This document shows, one piece after another, positions 34,362-45,890 of a DNA stretch of 64,000 nucleotides. Position 1 is the first letter of the stretch. Each line of letters starts with the position of its first letter. This stretch comes from Spisula solida (Eukaryota > Mollusca > Bivalvia > Venerida > Mactridae): NCBI GenBank assembly GCA_947247005.1, contig OX365946.1:47828734-47892733 (forward strand). The letters are read 5' to 3'. Position numbers and translations under genes: made by a program. A model generated the notes under the pieces. The model saw nothing but the letters and a program-made list of their open reading frames with translations, was not told the origin of the DNA and ran no database searches.

Positions 34362-37300
34362 ATGTCGGTTGCGGACAATGTCCACGTGCTTATGATAGAA
34401 GGAACTATTGTGTTAGGATATGCTGGGGCTAAATGTACCCAACATGCTCTGGAGGTTTGTGTACTTATTATCTTATTATATTGTTGTACTAACGTTCGGG
34501 ACAAGAATCTCAGTATATACATGTATGTGACCTGGTTAATCTAGAGTTGTATTTACAAAATAATGACCTGCGTACTGTTTTATCACTGCACTTACGAAAA
34601 AATTAAAGTTACGCTCAATTTTTTATATATTTCTTTTACAACTGCAAATTGGTGACGGATATGGTTTGTAGGAGTTCATTAAATGAATCATTATTAGTAT
34701 TGCAGCTACATTTCCACATTTTATAATTGTAAACAAATTATAAATTAAGACTATAAATTTGATTGTAAGTTTAGGATTTCCGTAAGTGCTTTGATAAAAC
34801 AGTACCATGGACGTAAAAACGTATTGTATGTGGTAAGTCTAATATATTTAGGTCTAGTTAATACTTAATTATGTCGTGCTTTCGTATCCAGTTTATACAC
34901 TATTTGAAGTAAGCATTTGAATAAAATGTATTTATTTATCTACGACCCAGTAAAATAAATAGACTCGAACTATATCTAATGGTCTTCATGTATCAAATGA
35001 AGATTCCAATAATATAATATTACGTACATATTGTATATGAAAGGACTAACTGGGATCTACATTCTCTCTTACGACTGGACGTCAAGTTACATGGATACAT
35101 TCATAGGGGCTATATTGACTCCCCATTTTCTTATTCATTAATAATTATAGTAACCAGGGGAAGAACTAAAGTCGATATCACACAACCAGCAATATTACAA
35201 ACAGCCCTGTAACGTTTACGAAACAGAAGTTTATCACATATTGTTTTCTCCAGTAGCAATCACACTCTATTTTGATATTGAAGATAAAGGTATAAACTTT
35301 CTACCGGAGAAAACAATATGTGATTACAGGGCTGTTAGTAAAACTGGTAGTGTTGCGACTTGACATTAGTTCTTCTCCTGTTTATTATATTAATGTATGA
35401 GAGACCGGGGGTCGATACAGGCCCGTATGGATACATCGGGCTTTTTAAAAATTGTATGATATAATCACAAGTTTGTAAAATGTTTGCAGGTTATGGGAAT
35501 GGAAGTTACTGCCATCGTGCCAGATCTGATATGCGTTAATCCCAGTAAGTAATCATACACACATATTGACAGCTTGGACTTGGACTTTCGACTTCTTGAC
35601 AGCTAAAGCCTGGACTTTCAGCGGTTAAGTTTATTTTCTCGTTAAGTAGTATGTTTGGCATTGCCCCGTGTAACTGTGGTCTGTGTTGTTTTTTGTTTTC
35701 TATACTCAGCTGTTTCAGTTGAGTGCTCCCTTCCCTGTCCGATTTTAACGATTTCTTTTTAACATTGTCAGAGCTACAGATAAGCTGCGTATTGTGGTAA
35801 TTACCCAATTAATTTTCTTAAAAACCCAATAGATTTTGAGAGGAAGGGGTAAGAAAAAGCAAATAGAAAATGATGTTATAGTGAAAAATAGTACATAAAA
35901 GACCAATTACCCAATTAGATTTATTAAATACCCAATTAAAATTTGTCAAAACCCAAATAAAATTGAAACTTGGGGGTAAAATACCCAATTGCCTAAAACC
36001 TTATCTGTTCCTCTGCATTGTCATACATGTATTCTCAATATACGTAACAGTATGATCACTGTGCACATCGGGTTCCAAGTCGTATGGTACAGGCAAACTA
36101 ATTCATTGTTGGTAATTAGTACCATGTACGTATCACTACACTGAACCACTTTTCTAATTTGTCACTTTTCAAATCCCAAATACGTTTAACTGTAATAATA
36201 ATGTTTGATGATATTTTGCACACAAACGTTTTATGCAAAATTCCTAACACTTAAATCATAAAAAAATCAAAATCACCTGCCAAAGTATGTGTGGTCAGTC
36301 ATGCGATAATTTTAACATTTTCGCCATAAAATAATATGATCACAGTTAACATGAACAAGGTAATTCGGGTTTGAAATGTGACCAATTAGAAAAGTGGTTA
36401 AGTGGTTAAATGTAATGCATACAGCAGCAGCTTCATTATCATCATCTCTTTATTTTCACACTGAATATGGTTTATCTTCTTGCATACACTCGTATCGCGA
36501 GTGATTAATATAGGTCGGGCATTTATTTAACAATCGACTTAAAATAAATTGGTATAAAATAAGAAAAATAAACTATGACGCCATATCGCATTAATGATTT
36601 GTTTTGATTTGATTTATTTTATTACAGCTTATCCAACGAACGCCTTTCTAGATGCACTCTCAGCCGACGATATTGATAAAATGTATTCGTCATTTAAAGA
36701 CAATGGACTTCACACAACATTTACACATATCATAACAGGTAATAACAAGGCTAATTTTCAAAAGACGACGCGAAAGTTTTTGAAGCTAATTATGTTAACT
36801 CGATGATCTATTTTATGGTTTTTAATGGGGCCTGTTAGATTATATTGGGAACAATCCTTCTCTTGATTAAATCTACTGACTTAGTTTCTGATCCCATGAT
36901 TGAATTTGGGCGGGATTTAATAAATCAGAACATTCATTCAACAGTATGATTCACTGACCCTCTTAAAAAAGCTTTTTTAATCTCACATTTCTTGAATACA
37001 TGAAAAAGGTACGCAATAATAATATTATATATATAATTATATATGTAAGACAGTTAAAACATGAGAGTTTTCTGCATAAACACTTTTTACCATTTTTACA
37101 TTATCCATAATCCCCATTTCAATATTCAACATATCCAAAATAAGTTTTGTTACAGTTTTGTAGCCACATTCTATCATGCATGCATGTACGTGCATACTAT
37201 GAGGAACATGTTTTTGACTCGACATCCCTTCTCTTGATTTGACTTATATGCTTTTCTTTAGAATCTTTGTTTCTGAATTTGATAGTTTCCGAAGTGAAAT

Positions 37301-40300
37301 TCATTAGTTTAAAAAGTAAATAATATGTGGATATTAAAATTAGCTTCAGCGTTAAAAATAATATTGTGATATTCTGTTCCGTATTCCGTCGTTCCGTTCC
37401 GGATTTTAGTAATAACCGCGAATTGCTTGTTTTGCCATAAACATAAGCCATCATTCACTTCATCCGACTTTTATGAAGCAACAAAAGGAGTGATTCTTGA
37501 AATTTTATGAATTGATTATGTATTATGTTCAATGTTATACACTTGACTAGGTCATTTTAACACAAGTAGATTAAGTGGCTATTTCCGTAATTCGTGAAAC
37601 CGAAACCTGTACTATTACAATCTAATTAAAAGAAGCTGAACTTTGTTATAGTTAGAACATATTAAGTAAATTTTAATGATTAAAAAGGGCGGAGCGAGCG
37701 AAGCGAAGCGAGTCCTTTTTAGTCATTAAAATTTACTTAATATGTTCTAACTAACTTAGAATATAACATTCTGCATTCCGATTGGCCGATAGAAAGTAGC
37801 GCCAACGCATGACGTAAAGTCTGTGAAGAGAAAATTTTAATGATTAAATTTTCAGTTAACCGCCAAAATGCGGCGTTTTCATTGGCTCATAATGTAGGTT
37901 ATATTCTAAAGTAGTGTAAGGTACAAAATTTAATGTGTTAATGTCGAAAAATAGATCGTTTGACTCCAGGGTGCTGTTTTGTCAAAGCAGTTACCCTATG
38001 TTTTCCGTAAATATTGCGTACGTCGATACTAATTTCGCAAATACATCACTGGCTTAGAATGAAGTTCGTACGACCTTATAAGACTCATGTATATTTGAAA
38101 TCTGCATCTCGATGCGCTTCTGATGAAACTATTATTATGCAAATCAGAAGTGGTCATGTTGATCAAACTGAAGTTTAAAAAGCTTGTTTTGCCATAAGTA
38201 AAGAGTAGTTTTCAGACAGTTTTCTCAAAATATTGATTTTGTACTTACGACCTTCTAATTCTAAGCCAGCGACATGTAGGTTTTACTAAAATATTTGTTT
38301 TCTCATTTTCTGTCGTAATATAATTGCGATATAAGATACACGAACAGAGACCGGTCGTAACCTAGCAAATATGAACTAAGTGAGGAGGAAATGGCACGCA
38401 CTATTAATTGTGGCTCTCACATGTTTATGGGCTGATTAGTAACAAAATATGTTTAATCATTAAATAAAATTAGTATTGATTTAGAACTTCTCGAATGTTT
38501 ATGTGTTTTTATTAATACAGTTTCCCGCTGTAGACCTCTACTGGTGGCCCAGCCTACGATCAATATTAAATAGTTTACTTATTAAATGGATGCAAAAACT
38601 TGCGAATGTTTAGTAAAACGACCTTAGGAATTTTCGTATAGTTTTACGTAGATTGACGGAGCATTAACGCAATGTTACTATTAAATCAGTACCAATGTTC
38701 ACAGGTCGTAAGTTCGAGCCTTGTGCAGAATAAGTTGTTGTATAAACATCTGAAACAAACAATCTTGTGACAAGTACTAGTTTGTTCACAAAAGAAACCA
38801 AGACGTGTAAAGTTTCTTTGTACTTTTATCATTCTAGGTTTCGTGGCACGCGAAGAATGCAGAACAAAGATGGCTGAGATAATAAAAGATATTAAAAAAG
38901 TTAAACCTGGTGTTATGTACGGTAGGTGGAATAAGTCCTTAATTAATTTGTGTTGAAATATTATAGAGAATTGGACATTCTAATTTGTTCATTTACGTAT
39001 GAACTAATTGGACAAAGCCTAATTTCCATTTGTGGAGAGACATGAAGGGACGCACAGTTTGTATACATAAAGAATAAAAGGGTCATACATCCTTTTTGTC
39101 AATATCTAGAAATATAACTCGGTGGACATAAAATGCATATAGACACGAATAAATTTGTAAACTTAGTATAATAATAACGTTTATAAAATTTTATTGAAAA
39201 TGAGTACCATTCCTTGTGTAGGTCATTCATCTTTTTGACGTATGGATTTTGTTCAGTTATGTTTTGGGTATAATGCCGTTGTAATTGTGGTATTTGATGT
39301 CTTTATGTTTTCTGTGCTAGGGTTGTTAAGTTGAGTGCTGCCTTCCCTGTCCAATATTTTACTATCTTTTATCTTATATCAGTTGAATTGGTGGTGCAAT
39401 TGTGTCGTCCTTGGCAACGACAAATTTCATTTTTAAGGTTTGGAACTTTGTAAATGGATTATTTGCTCATTCAGAAACCCCTCTAGAATTTGGTCTTCCT
39501 AACGGTACATTATCCTGAATTCAATAAACTATTATTTACACCAATTTTCCAAGAGACCGGTCCATATCTGTATGTATATATGTATGCCCTTATCAACTAT
39601 AAGAAAAATGTAGCCACCGTTGTTTCACCCGCACTTATCCATGTACGAATAAATCAATAATAATAGTAATTTATATACATTTTAGGTTAATGTTTTATGT
39701 TTTCAGTGTGTGATCCAGTGTTCGGAGACAATGGCAAAGATGTGAGTGACACGGATAATTGCACACTATTATTATATTGTGCACAAGGATACTCAGTTTG
39801 TTCGTTCTAGTTTCACTACAATCGGTAGCTTAATCAATATGAAACATTTACAGGATCATTTTCAGAGTCAAAAAAGCATCGAGGCAAACACTGTATATAT
39901 CATACTTTTGAAATTTGTTTTTCTTAAAAAAAACGTGGTTATTGTGGTCAATTCTCAAATTTTCGTTGAGACAATTGCACCCGTATGCCTATGTGTAGCT
40001 ATGGGTCTGATTTAATTAACGAGTTCTATAAACGTGTGAATCTTTTGTAGGTAGAACATTTACTATAAATAACTGAATAATTAAACGAATCGTTATGTAT
40101 CCATATCATATAATCTTTACAGTACTTTACCATGAACACTGATGTGGAGTGTGTATTCAGAGATGTACTTATACCATTGGCCGATGTCACAACACCAAAC
40201 CAATTCGAGGCGGAGTATGTTCTTTGACCCTTTCATATAGGTCGAAATTTCAACTAATACTCTTATTTGTCGGTTTATGTGGAAAAAAAACCACATAAAG

Positions 40301-43300
40301 ATCAAAGGAAAAGCCCCGTAAACCCCAAATGTTGGAACGTCCGCCCGTCCGTCCGTCCGTCTGTCCGTCCGTCCGTCCGTCCACATTTTTCAAGTTTTTT
40401 TTCTTAATAACTTGAAAACCATTATAGGTATTGACTTCAAACTTCAAACATAAGCTCACAACAACAGTACGCTATTTTATGGCAAATTATATAACTCTCG
40501 CTACAATATTGGAAGAATTATGGCCCTTTGTTAAATTCAAATTTACTCATTTTTCATCTTTTTTCTTCGTAACTTCACAACGATAGTAGATATTCAAATG
40601 AAATTTGCTATAATTATTGCCAGTGATAATACGCTTATCTTTAGCAAAGGGCAACAACTCTAGCTTTGATAAATTTTGACTTATGCCCCTTTTCAGCTTC
40701 AAAAACTATAACATTGGTCAAAGTTAAAAAATGGTTCAAGATATTTAAATGAAACTTGCTATACTTACTTCTATTGACTACGACAATAAGTACATGTATG
40801 TGGAGCAAAAACAATATACACATTTTTAGCGAAGGGCGACAACTCTTTAAAACTTTAATAATGTTTGACTTATTCCCCTTAACACTTGCACACAAAACAA
40901 ACAGATTAATGTAGTTCTGTTTTGTGTATTTCCATCTTGCAAACAATATTGGCCGATCAGGAACAGGACAATGTCAATGAAACCAATGTCATGATTTCAT
41001 GAATTCAGTGTGCAATTTTAGTCTGTCAAAGATATTTCCAAACTTTATAAAAGTCAAAGTTCATCATGGTTTCTATGTAGGAAATTAAACCTGCGCTTGT
41101 CAAAAAACTTTAATTGAATTTTAGAAGGGAGTGAATTACTTTATTTCAGGCATCAACACATGAAAGTTTGAGATATGACTTTGTTATTGTGTCTGAGTAC
41201 AGAAACTTATAGCGCTGATAATTATGCAACCCCACTATACTTCTACACTCCTCCCCCCCCCCTCTTACGACATGCTACCACGGGGTCCTGTTCACGACAG
41301 TGATAAATCTAGTTACTTTTGTCGTTTACATTTTATAGATGCTTAAGCGGAATGAAAATACTGACCCAGGAAGATGCCGTAAAAGCAATGCAAATCATTC
41401 ACGACAAAGGACCTCACACTATTGTTATAACGAGTTTAAAGACCGACAAAGAAAATGAAGGTACACTGGTGGCAATGGCAAGCAGTTTTAAAAGTAAGTA
41501 TTGGTATGTTGCTCAATCTCAATAGTGCGCTTATTACTTTAGTAGTAGTGTTTTGTGTACAGTCTCAAGTTATGTGCTAGAATTTACATCGAGCTAAGTG
41601 ATACTATTAGCACATGCGTGAGATAATTAATGTTTACATAGTTAATCCTTTTTGTTTAAAAATGTACACTTATAGTGTCCGCTCTATTCGTTTACAATTA
41701 TACCAGTAATTTAGAGCAATTCTCCGAGAGCACCAAATTTTTTTGGCCACGCAATCTCCCAGATGTTGATGAAAATGTGTTAGTTATGTAGATCGACCCC
41801 ATATTTTAATTTCATTTTTTTCGTTTCTTAAAATATGTAATTCTTTAGAACGGAAGTTGAAAATAAATCTAAATTTAATCTAAAAAGTACATGTACTTGT
41901 ATATCATCATGCTAACACTTCTGATAACATGATTATGTGTCTGAGAACTCTAACATGGCATTTATAACTTCAGATGGGCAGAGGGAAGTTTACAGGATTG
42001 AGTTTCCACGTATAGAAGAATATCTTATTGGCACTGGTGATTTGTTTGTTGGTTGTTTTACTGGCATGCTGGTTAAATCAGACAGTGTGAAGGTATGTAG
42101 GTGGTTTAGGTTATCATTTCCAACGTAGCGGAGTAAGAACAATGAGGAAGTTCCGCTTTCCGAAAAGTGAATTTTGAAACATGTCAAAGATTATATTAAG
42201 GCAGTCATGGAAGGCAACACTCAACTTAACCAGCCGAACACAGAAAACATTAAAAACACACAAAGCACAATGCCCAACTGAACCAACCGAGCACAGGAAA
42301 CATAAAACACACATAGCACAATGCCCAACTGAACCAACCGAGCACAGGAGCATACTACAACACATACAATAAAACACATACAAGGCACAATGCCCAACTA
42401 AACAAGCAAAGATCCAACCAAGTCCGAGCTGTCGCAAAGTATGGTAAATTATTATTAGCTGAATGACCCAGTTTCCACAGCAAAACGACTAATCAAAATT
42501 GACTGATGTAACACCCAAAAACTATATATTTGAAGGGAATTCATACATGGCAAAAGTTGCAAATAAAAATACTTAGATGAATCTCACAATAAAAGTTATG
42601 AGAAGAAGATGTGAAATATAACCAAGCTCTTCACGGCATTTTTTACAATATTTAACATGCACTTAATCCCAATATGATTTGTGCAAATATGAACTGAAAA
42701 CATCACAACACAATTTCGTAAATAAATCTAAGGTGTCGCTTTTCGCACCACGTGCATTGATTGCATTGATGTCAACGTTTCAGGTTGCATTTGAGAAGTC
42801 AATCGCCATGTGCCAAGCTGTGTGTCAACGAACTATCAAAGAAGCAAAACGTTAGTGCATCGTATATAGCTTTCAAATTACACAGGAAATGGGTTTGCGT
42901 TCTGTCTTCAAATTTTGATTTTAAATTTTGCTTGTCATTTTAAAATGCATGTATTGTCTTCACCCGACTGCTCAGAAAACATCGTTTTTCGATTGTTATA
43001 ACTTCTAACATTTTAGTTGTTTAAATAAACTGAGCTGTAACGTTATAATATAATTGACATAATCATTTACAATGTAAAAATTAAACTCAAAGAGACCCTT
43101 TAATGAACACTCCGTTACACATTGCACACTAAATAACGTTTGAATTCAAGATTAAATATATGTTCTTTTATCCGCAAAATGTACAACACTCATGTTTTGC
43201 AATATGGTCAACGGTTTATGAAATATATCTCAAGCAGTTGTGAGCTTCTTAGAATGTCTGTTAGCGCATGTATGATATTCTGTTTCGGACATCTGTTAAT

Positions 43301-44578
43301 ATAGGATGAAATAGCATTTGTGGAAGTTCACCGATGTTTAAACACCCGATCGGAAGGAACACATTGAGTAAATTTCTTCGGGGCTTATGTTAAATGTTAC
43401 GATATCCGTTATAGTCCGTTAGCGACAAGGCTGGACCCCCATAAACCTTAAATATCTTTCAAAGTACCTATGCAATTTGATTGAAATTTGGTAAGGTACA
43501 CTGAATTACCTTTACCAACTCTGTGTTTAAATTTCAGAATTTTTTACGAACTCATTAATTTTTTCCCCATTGTGTCTAATGTATTAAATTTTGTATTTTA
43601 ATCAACAAATGGACAGGGAGTAAAATTAGCCATTACGACCAGGTAGTTAGACTAATGCTATTGTATTTGTAATAACTGTAACGGGACATATATGGATAAC
43701 TTTGACCTACATTTGACTGGTCATCAATGTGTATATAGTTGAGGCCCACCTTCTGATTGTAATGATCATTTGTATAAACAAAATGTTGAGTCTTGAGGTG
43801 AGCATAAACATCAAACACATACTCTTTGATGTATGGGCCTCATTTTATATTTGCAATGGGCACTGGTGTGTTACTTGATGTACAGTTATATTGGACCAGT
43901 TTGCTTACCTTTGCTGTTCCAGTCACTTCAATCACCCATACGTATTAACCCTATTTTAGACTTATAATTTTACATTGGAAGTAAATGCAAAGTACACTTT
44001 TCTGTGGACCAAAAATTCTGTTTTAATTTATGAGAGTTGGTAAGGTTGATTTATGAAGATATACCAATTTTTATTCTAATTTGCATTGTACTTTTTAAGA
44101 TATTTAAGGTTTATGGGGGTCCAGCCTATTCGCTAACGGACTATACGATGTTTTTGTTCGATGTCCGTCAAAGTCCCTCATGTACGAAATTTAACTTAAG
44201 TTTAGACCTTCAGTCTTCTTTTTGTAAGGCAGTTTTGCCATATGTGATTCAAACTGTTTTGACTTAGTACAAATGAGTATGTGCGTACTAAACATATATT
44301 ATGACCAAACGTATACATTGCATTTCTTTTCGAACAACCCTGGTAGTAAGTTTCGGACAGGACAGCGATGCAAATATAGGATAAGCGATAAGAATAAGTC
44401 GAAATGGCATTGAATAACAGTCGAGACAACCCTAATAAAAGTGCAAATTTGCTACATTTCAGAACAAGCTGGACCGGGAAATAAACCAACTCCACATCAA
44501 CTAGATCTTCGATTGCCTAAATGTACTAACTTTCTTATGGATCCACAAGTTGAATATTCAGCTACTAAAATTGTGTAA
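34362..44578 (+). CDS. PDXK: Pyridoxal-kinase-like copy C, complete, 10 exons
   Basis: Exons: 34362-34454, 35490-35544, 36628-36738, 38838-38921, 39707-39741, 40123-40214, 41339-41493, 41974-42092, 42784-42850 and 44463-44578 (TAA). They give 927 nt and 308 aa. The exon lengths and phases equal copy B except two extra codons in exon 1 and one in exon 3. Motifs: MYVCDPVFGDN, TTPNQFEAECLSG, VITSLK and IGTGDLFVGC with the catalytic Asp. As in B, the pyridoxal-contact region is unusual: MIEGTIVLGYAG replaces the SxV loop, and LICVNPTYP replaces the VQFSNHTGY-like motif. Introns do not align with those of B, so the duplication is older. AATAAA at 44591-44596 lies only 12 bp after the stop. It should be an ATP-dependent cytosolic kinase; the substrate is uncertain. 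Confidence 0.92.
35151..35384. mobile_element. ~234-bp fold-back MITE
   Basis: The left half (aaccaggggaagaactaaag, acaaacagccctgtaa, atcacatattgttttctcc) is mirrored in the right half (ggagaaaacaatatgtgat, tacagggctgtt, ttagttcttctcctgttta). It forms one long imperfect hairpin in intron 1 of copy C. Confidence 0.8.
35815..36000 (+). repeat. Short A/T-rich repeat, 'acccaatta' motif
   Basis: The motif acccaatta or acccaaata recurs about seven times, spaced by 15-40 bp. Located in intron 2 of copy C. Confidence 0.6.
36143..36402. mobile_element. ~260-bp inverted-repeat MITE
   Basis: The left end gaaccacttttctaatttgt with cacttttcaaat pairs with the right end tttgaaatgtgaccaattag with aaaagtggtta. 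The interior is AT-rich and non-coding. Located in intron 2 of copy C. Confidence 0.7.
37645..37907. mobile_element. 263-bp hairpin MITE, copy 1
   Basis: The 5' ~105 bp is a near-perfect hairpin: 37-bp arms (gttagaacatattaagtaaa ... taaaaagg) around a GC-rich loop, cggagcgagcgaagcgaagc. The rest includes tgattggccgatagaaagta-like sequence. Near-identical to 46179-46441. Located in intron 3 of copy C. Confidence 0.85.
40260..40720 (+). repeat. GTCC microsatellite and linked repeat
   Basis: A palindrome, tttatgtggaaaaaaaacca with cataaa, is followed by about 12 GTCC/GTCT units at 40336-40382. Diverged sequence with ttatggccctttgt at about 40510 follows. It belongs to the same broad class as the blocks at 20590 and 51820. 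Located in intron 6 of copy C. Confidence 0.7.
42190..42440 (-). repeat. Dispersed repeat with internal tandem units
   Basis: Three tandem units share 'gcacaatgcccaact.aaccaa' with 'gagcacagg'. In reverse complement they match the repeat at 16678-16810, 35630-35770 and 39250-39365. Located in intron 8 of copy C. Confidence 0.65.
43409..44147. mobile_element. ~740-bp element with ~85-bp inverted repeats
   Basis: The left end tatagtccgttagcgacaag, then ctggacccccataaaccttaaatatctt, is mirrored at the right end (aagatatttaaggtttatgggggtccagcc, then cgctaacggactata). Similarity continues inward with gaps (ttggtaaggt on both sides). No coding frame is recognised. Located in intron 9 of copy C. 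Confidence 0.75.
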
Positions 44579-44729
44579 CATTTTTATGAAAATAAAAGAT
44601 TATCGACAAATTATGAATGCCCATTATTCTGTTTACATTAGTGTACATGTAGTTAGTTAAATTATTCTCACATTGTACATGTCCGAATGGCGTCATATAC
44701 CAATGCTACGAGAAACGACTCAAAAAGTA

Positions 44730-45890
44730 TAACTACCTTTTAGAAGTCAAACTCATAATCAGCCAGAATATGCTTTTTTAAACAGTGCATTTAACGTTTT
44801 CTTTAATGATGGTAGTGTTTTACTATCTCTGAGTAATGTTGGCAGTGCATTCAAGAGATTCGGTGCTGCAGCCATGAAACATCGATCACGAGACAGTCCT
44901 CATCCTCATTCTCGAAACAACCATTTCGTGATTCTTGAGTATTATCTATTATTTTCAACAGACTTCTGATGTAGCCTGGGGACTATCCATTTAGTGCTTT
45001 GAAAACTTTTACTTCACTCTATATTGTACAGGTAACCAGTGATGATCATTCAGCACAGGAGTCATGTGCCTGTGTAATGAGACGGGCAGCTGTATTTTGA
45101 ATATTTTATAGTTTGTTCAGAATGGTTTTTGGGGATCCACATAGCAATGAGTTGCAATGATTCAGTATTGATGCAACTAAAGAATTGATAAGGGATTTTG
45201 TTGCATCAGCAGTCAAATATTGTCTGATTTGACCTATTTGTCGGACCTGTTTGAAACAAGACCTGGGCTGGTATTCACAAAGCATCTTAGTTGAAAACTT
45301 AAATATTTTGACTGAAGTTAAATTTGTATTGCATAAATGGTGCACAAATTGAAGATTAACCCATGTTTTCTTAGTGATTATAGTAGCTCTTTTCATAATG
45401 ATTTAAATCTATGCAAAAAATCAATAATCTTGATTGTCATGTTAGGCTGACATACTTTTCGTGTTTTTAAGAAAAATCTAAGTTTTCTACTAAGATGCTT
45501 TGTGAATACCAGACCTGGACACAGAGTTTACATGTTTATCCATGTCCAGATGTGAATGCAACATTGCACCAAGGTTTCGTACCACCGATTATGGTCTGAT
45601 AAAACCGTCACCAATTTTCACCGTTAGATTCTTGGCTGCAGTGGTATTCGGTAAAAACAGGATAACCTCTGTTTTGTCTGCACTTAGTTTCAACACATTG
45701 TTCTTCAGCCAGTACAAGGTATCCTTCAGACGCGCTTCAATTCGTTGCAGTGTCTTATCGCGCGAAAGCCAATCCTTCGGTTTGAATGCTTTATTAAACT
45801 GGGAGTCATCGGTGTAGAAATGATGTTGCAGTTGATGCTTTCTGTAAATTACACCATCTGGTTTTGTATACATGAAGTATTTTTAGGGAC
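44730..45890 (-). pseudogene. LINE RT relic split by a MITE
   Basis: The minus strand reads YTDDSQFNKAFKP (degenerate catalytic box), TLQRIEARLKDTLYWLKNN, LKLSADKTEVILFLPN and NLGAMLHSHLDMDKHVNSVS. After the MITE it continues SCFKQVRQIGQIRQYL, then SLINSLVASILNHCNSLLCG and NIQNTAARLI. This is the standard order of the RT palm end and thumb in Jockey/CR1-like LINEs. Stops and frameshifts downstream make it inactive. The 5' part, including the endonuclease, is missing. Confidence 0.85.
45267..45513. mobile_element. MITE, second copy, nested in the RT relic
   Basis: About 90% alike to 24367-24623 by eye, with the same GCTGGTATTCACAAAGCATC ends. The flanks carry CCTGG on both sides (45262-45266 and 45514-45518). 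Confidence 0.85.

Noticed and set aside
42181..42437. Open frames on both strands (Cys-rich on minus)
   Set aside because: Produced by the three tandem units of the dispersed repeat.
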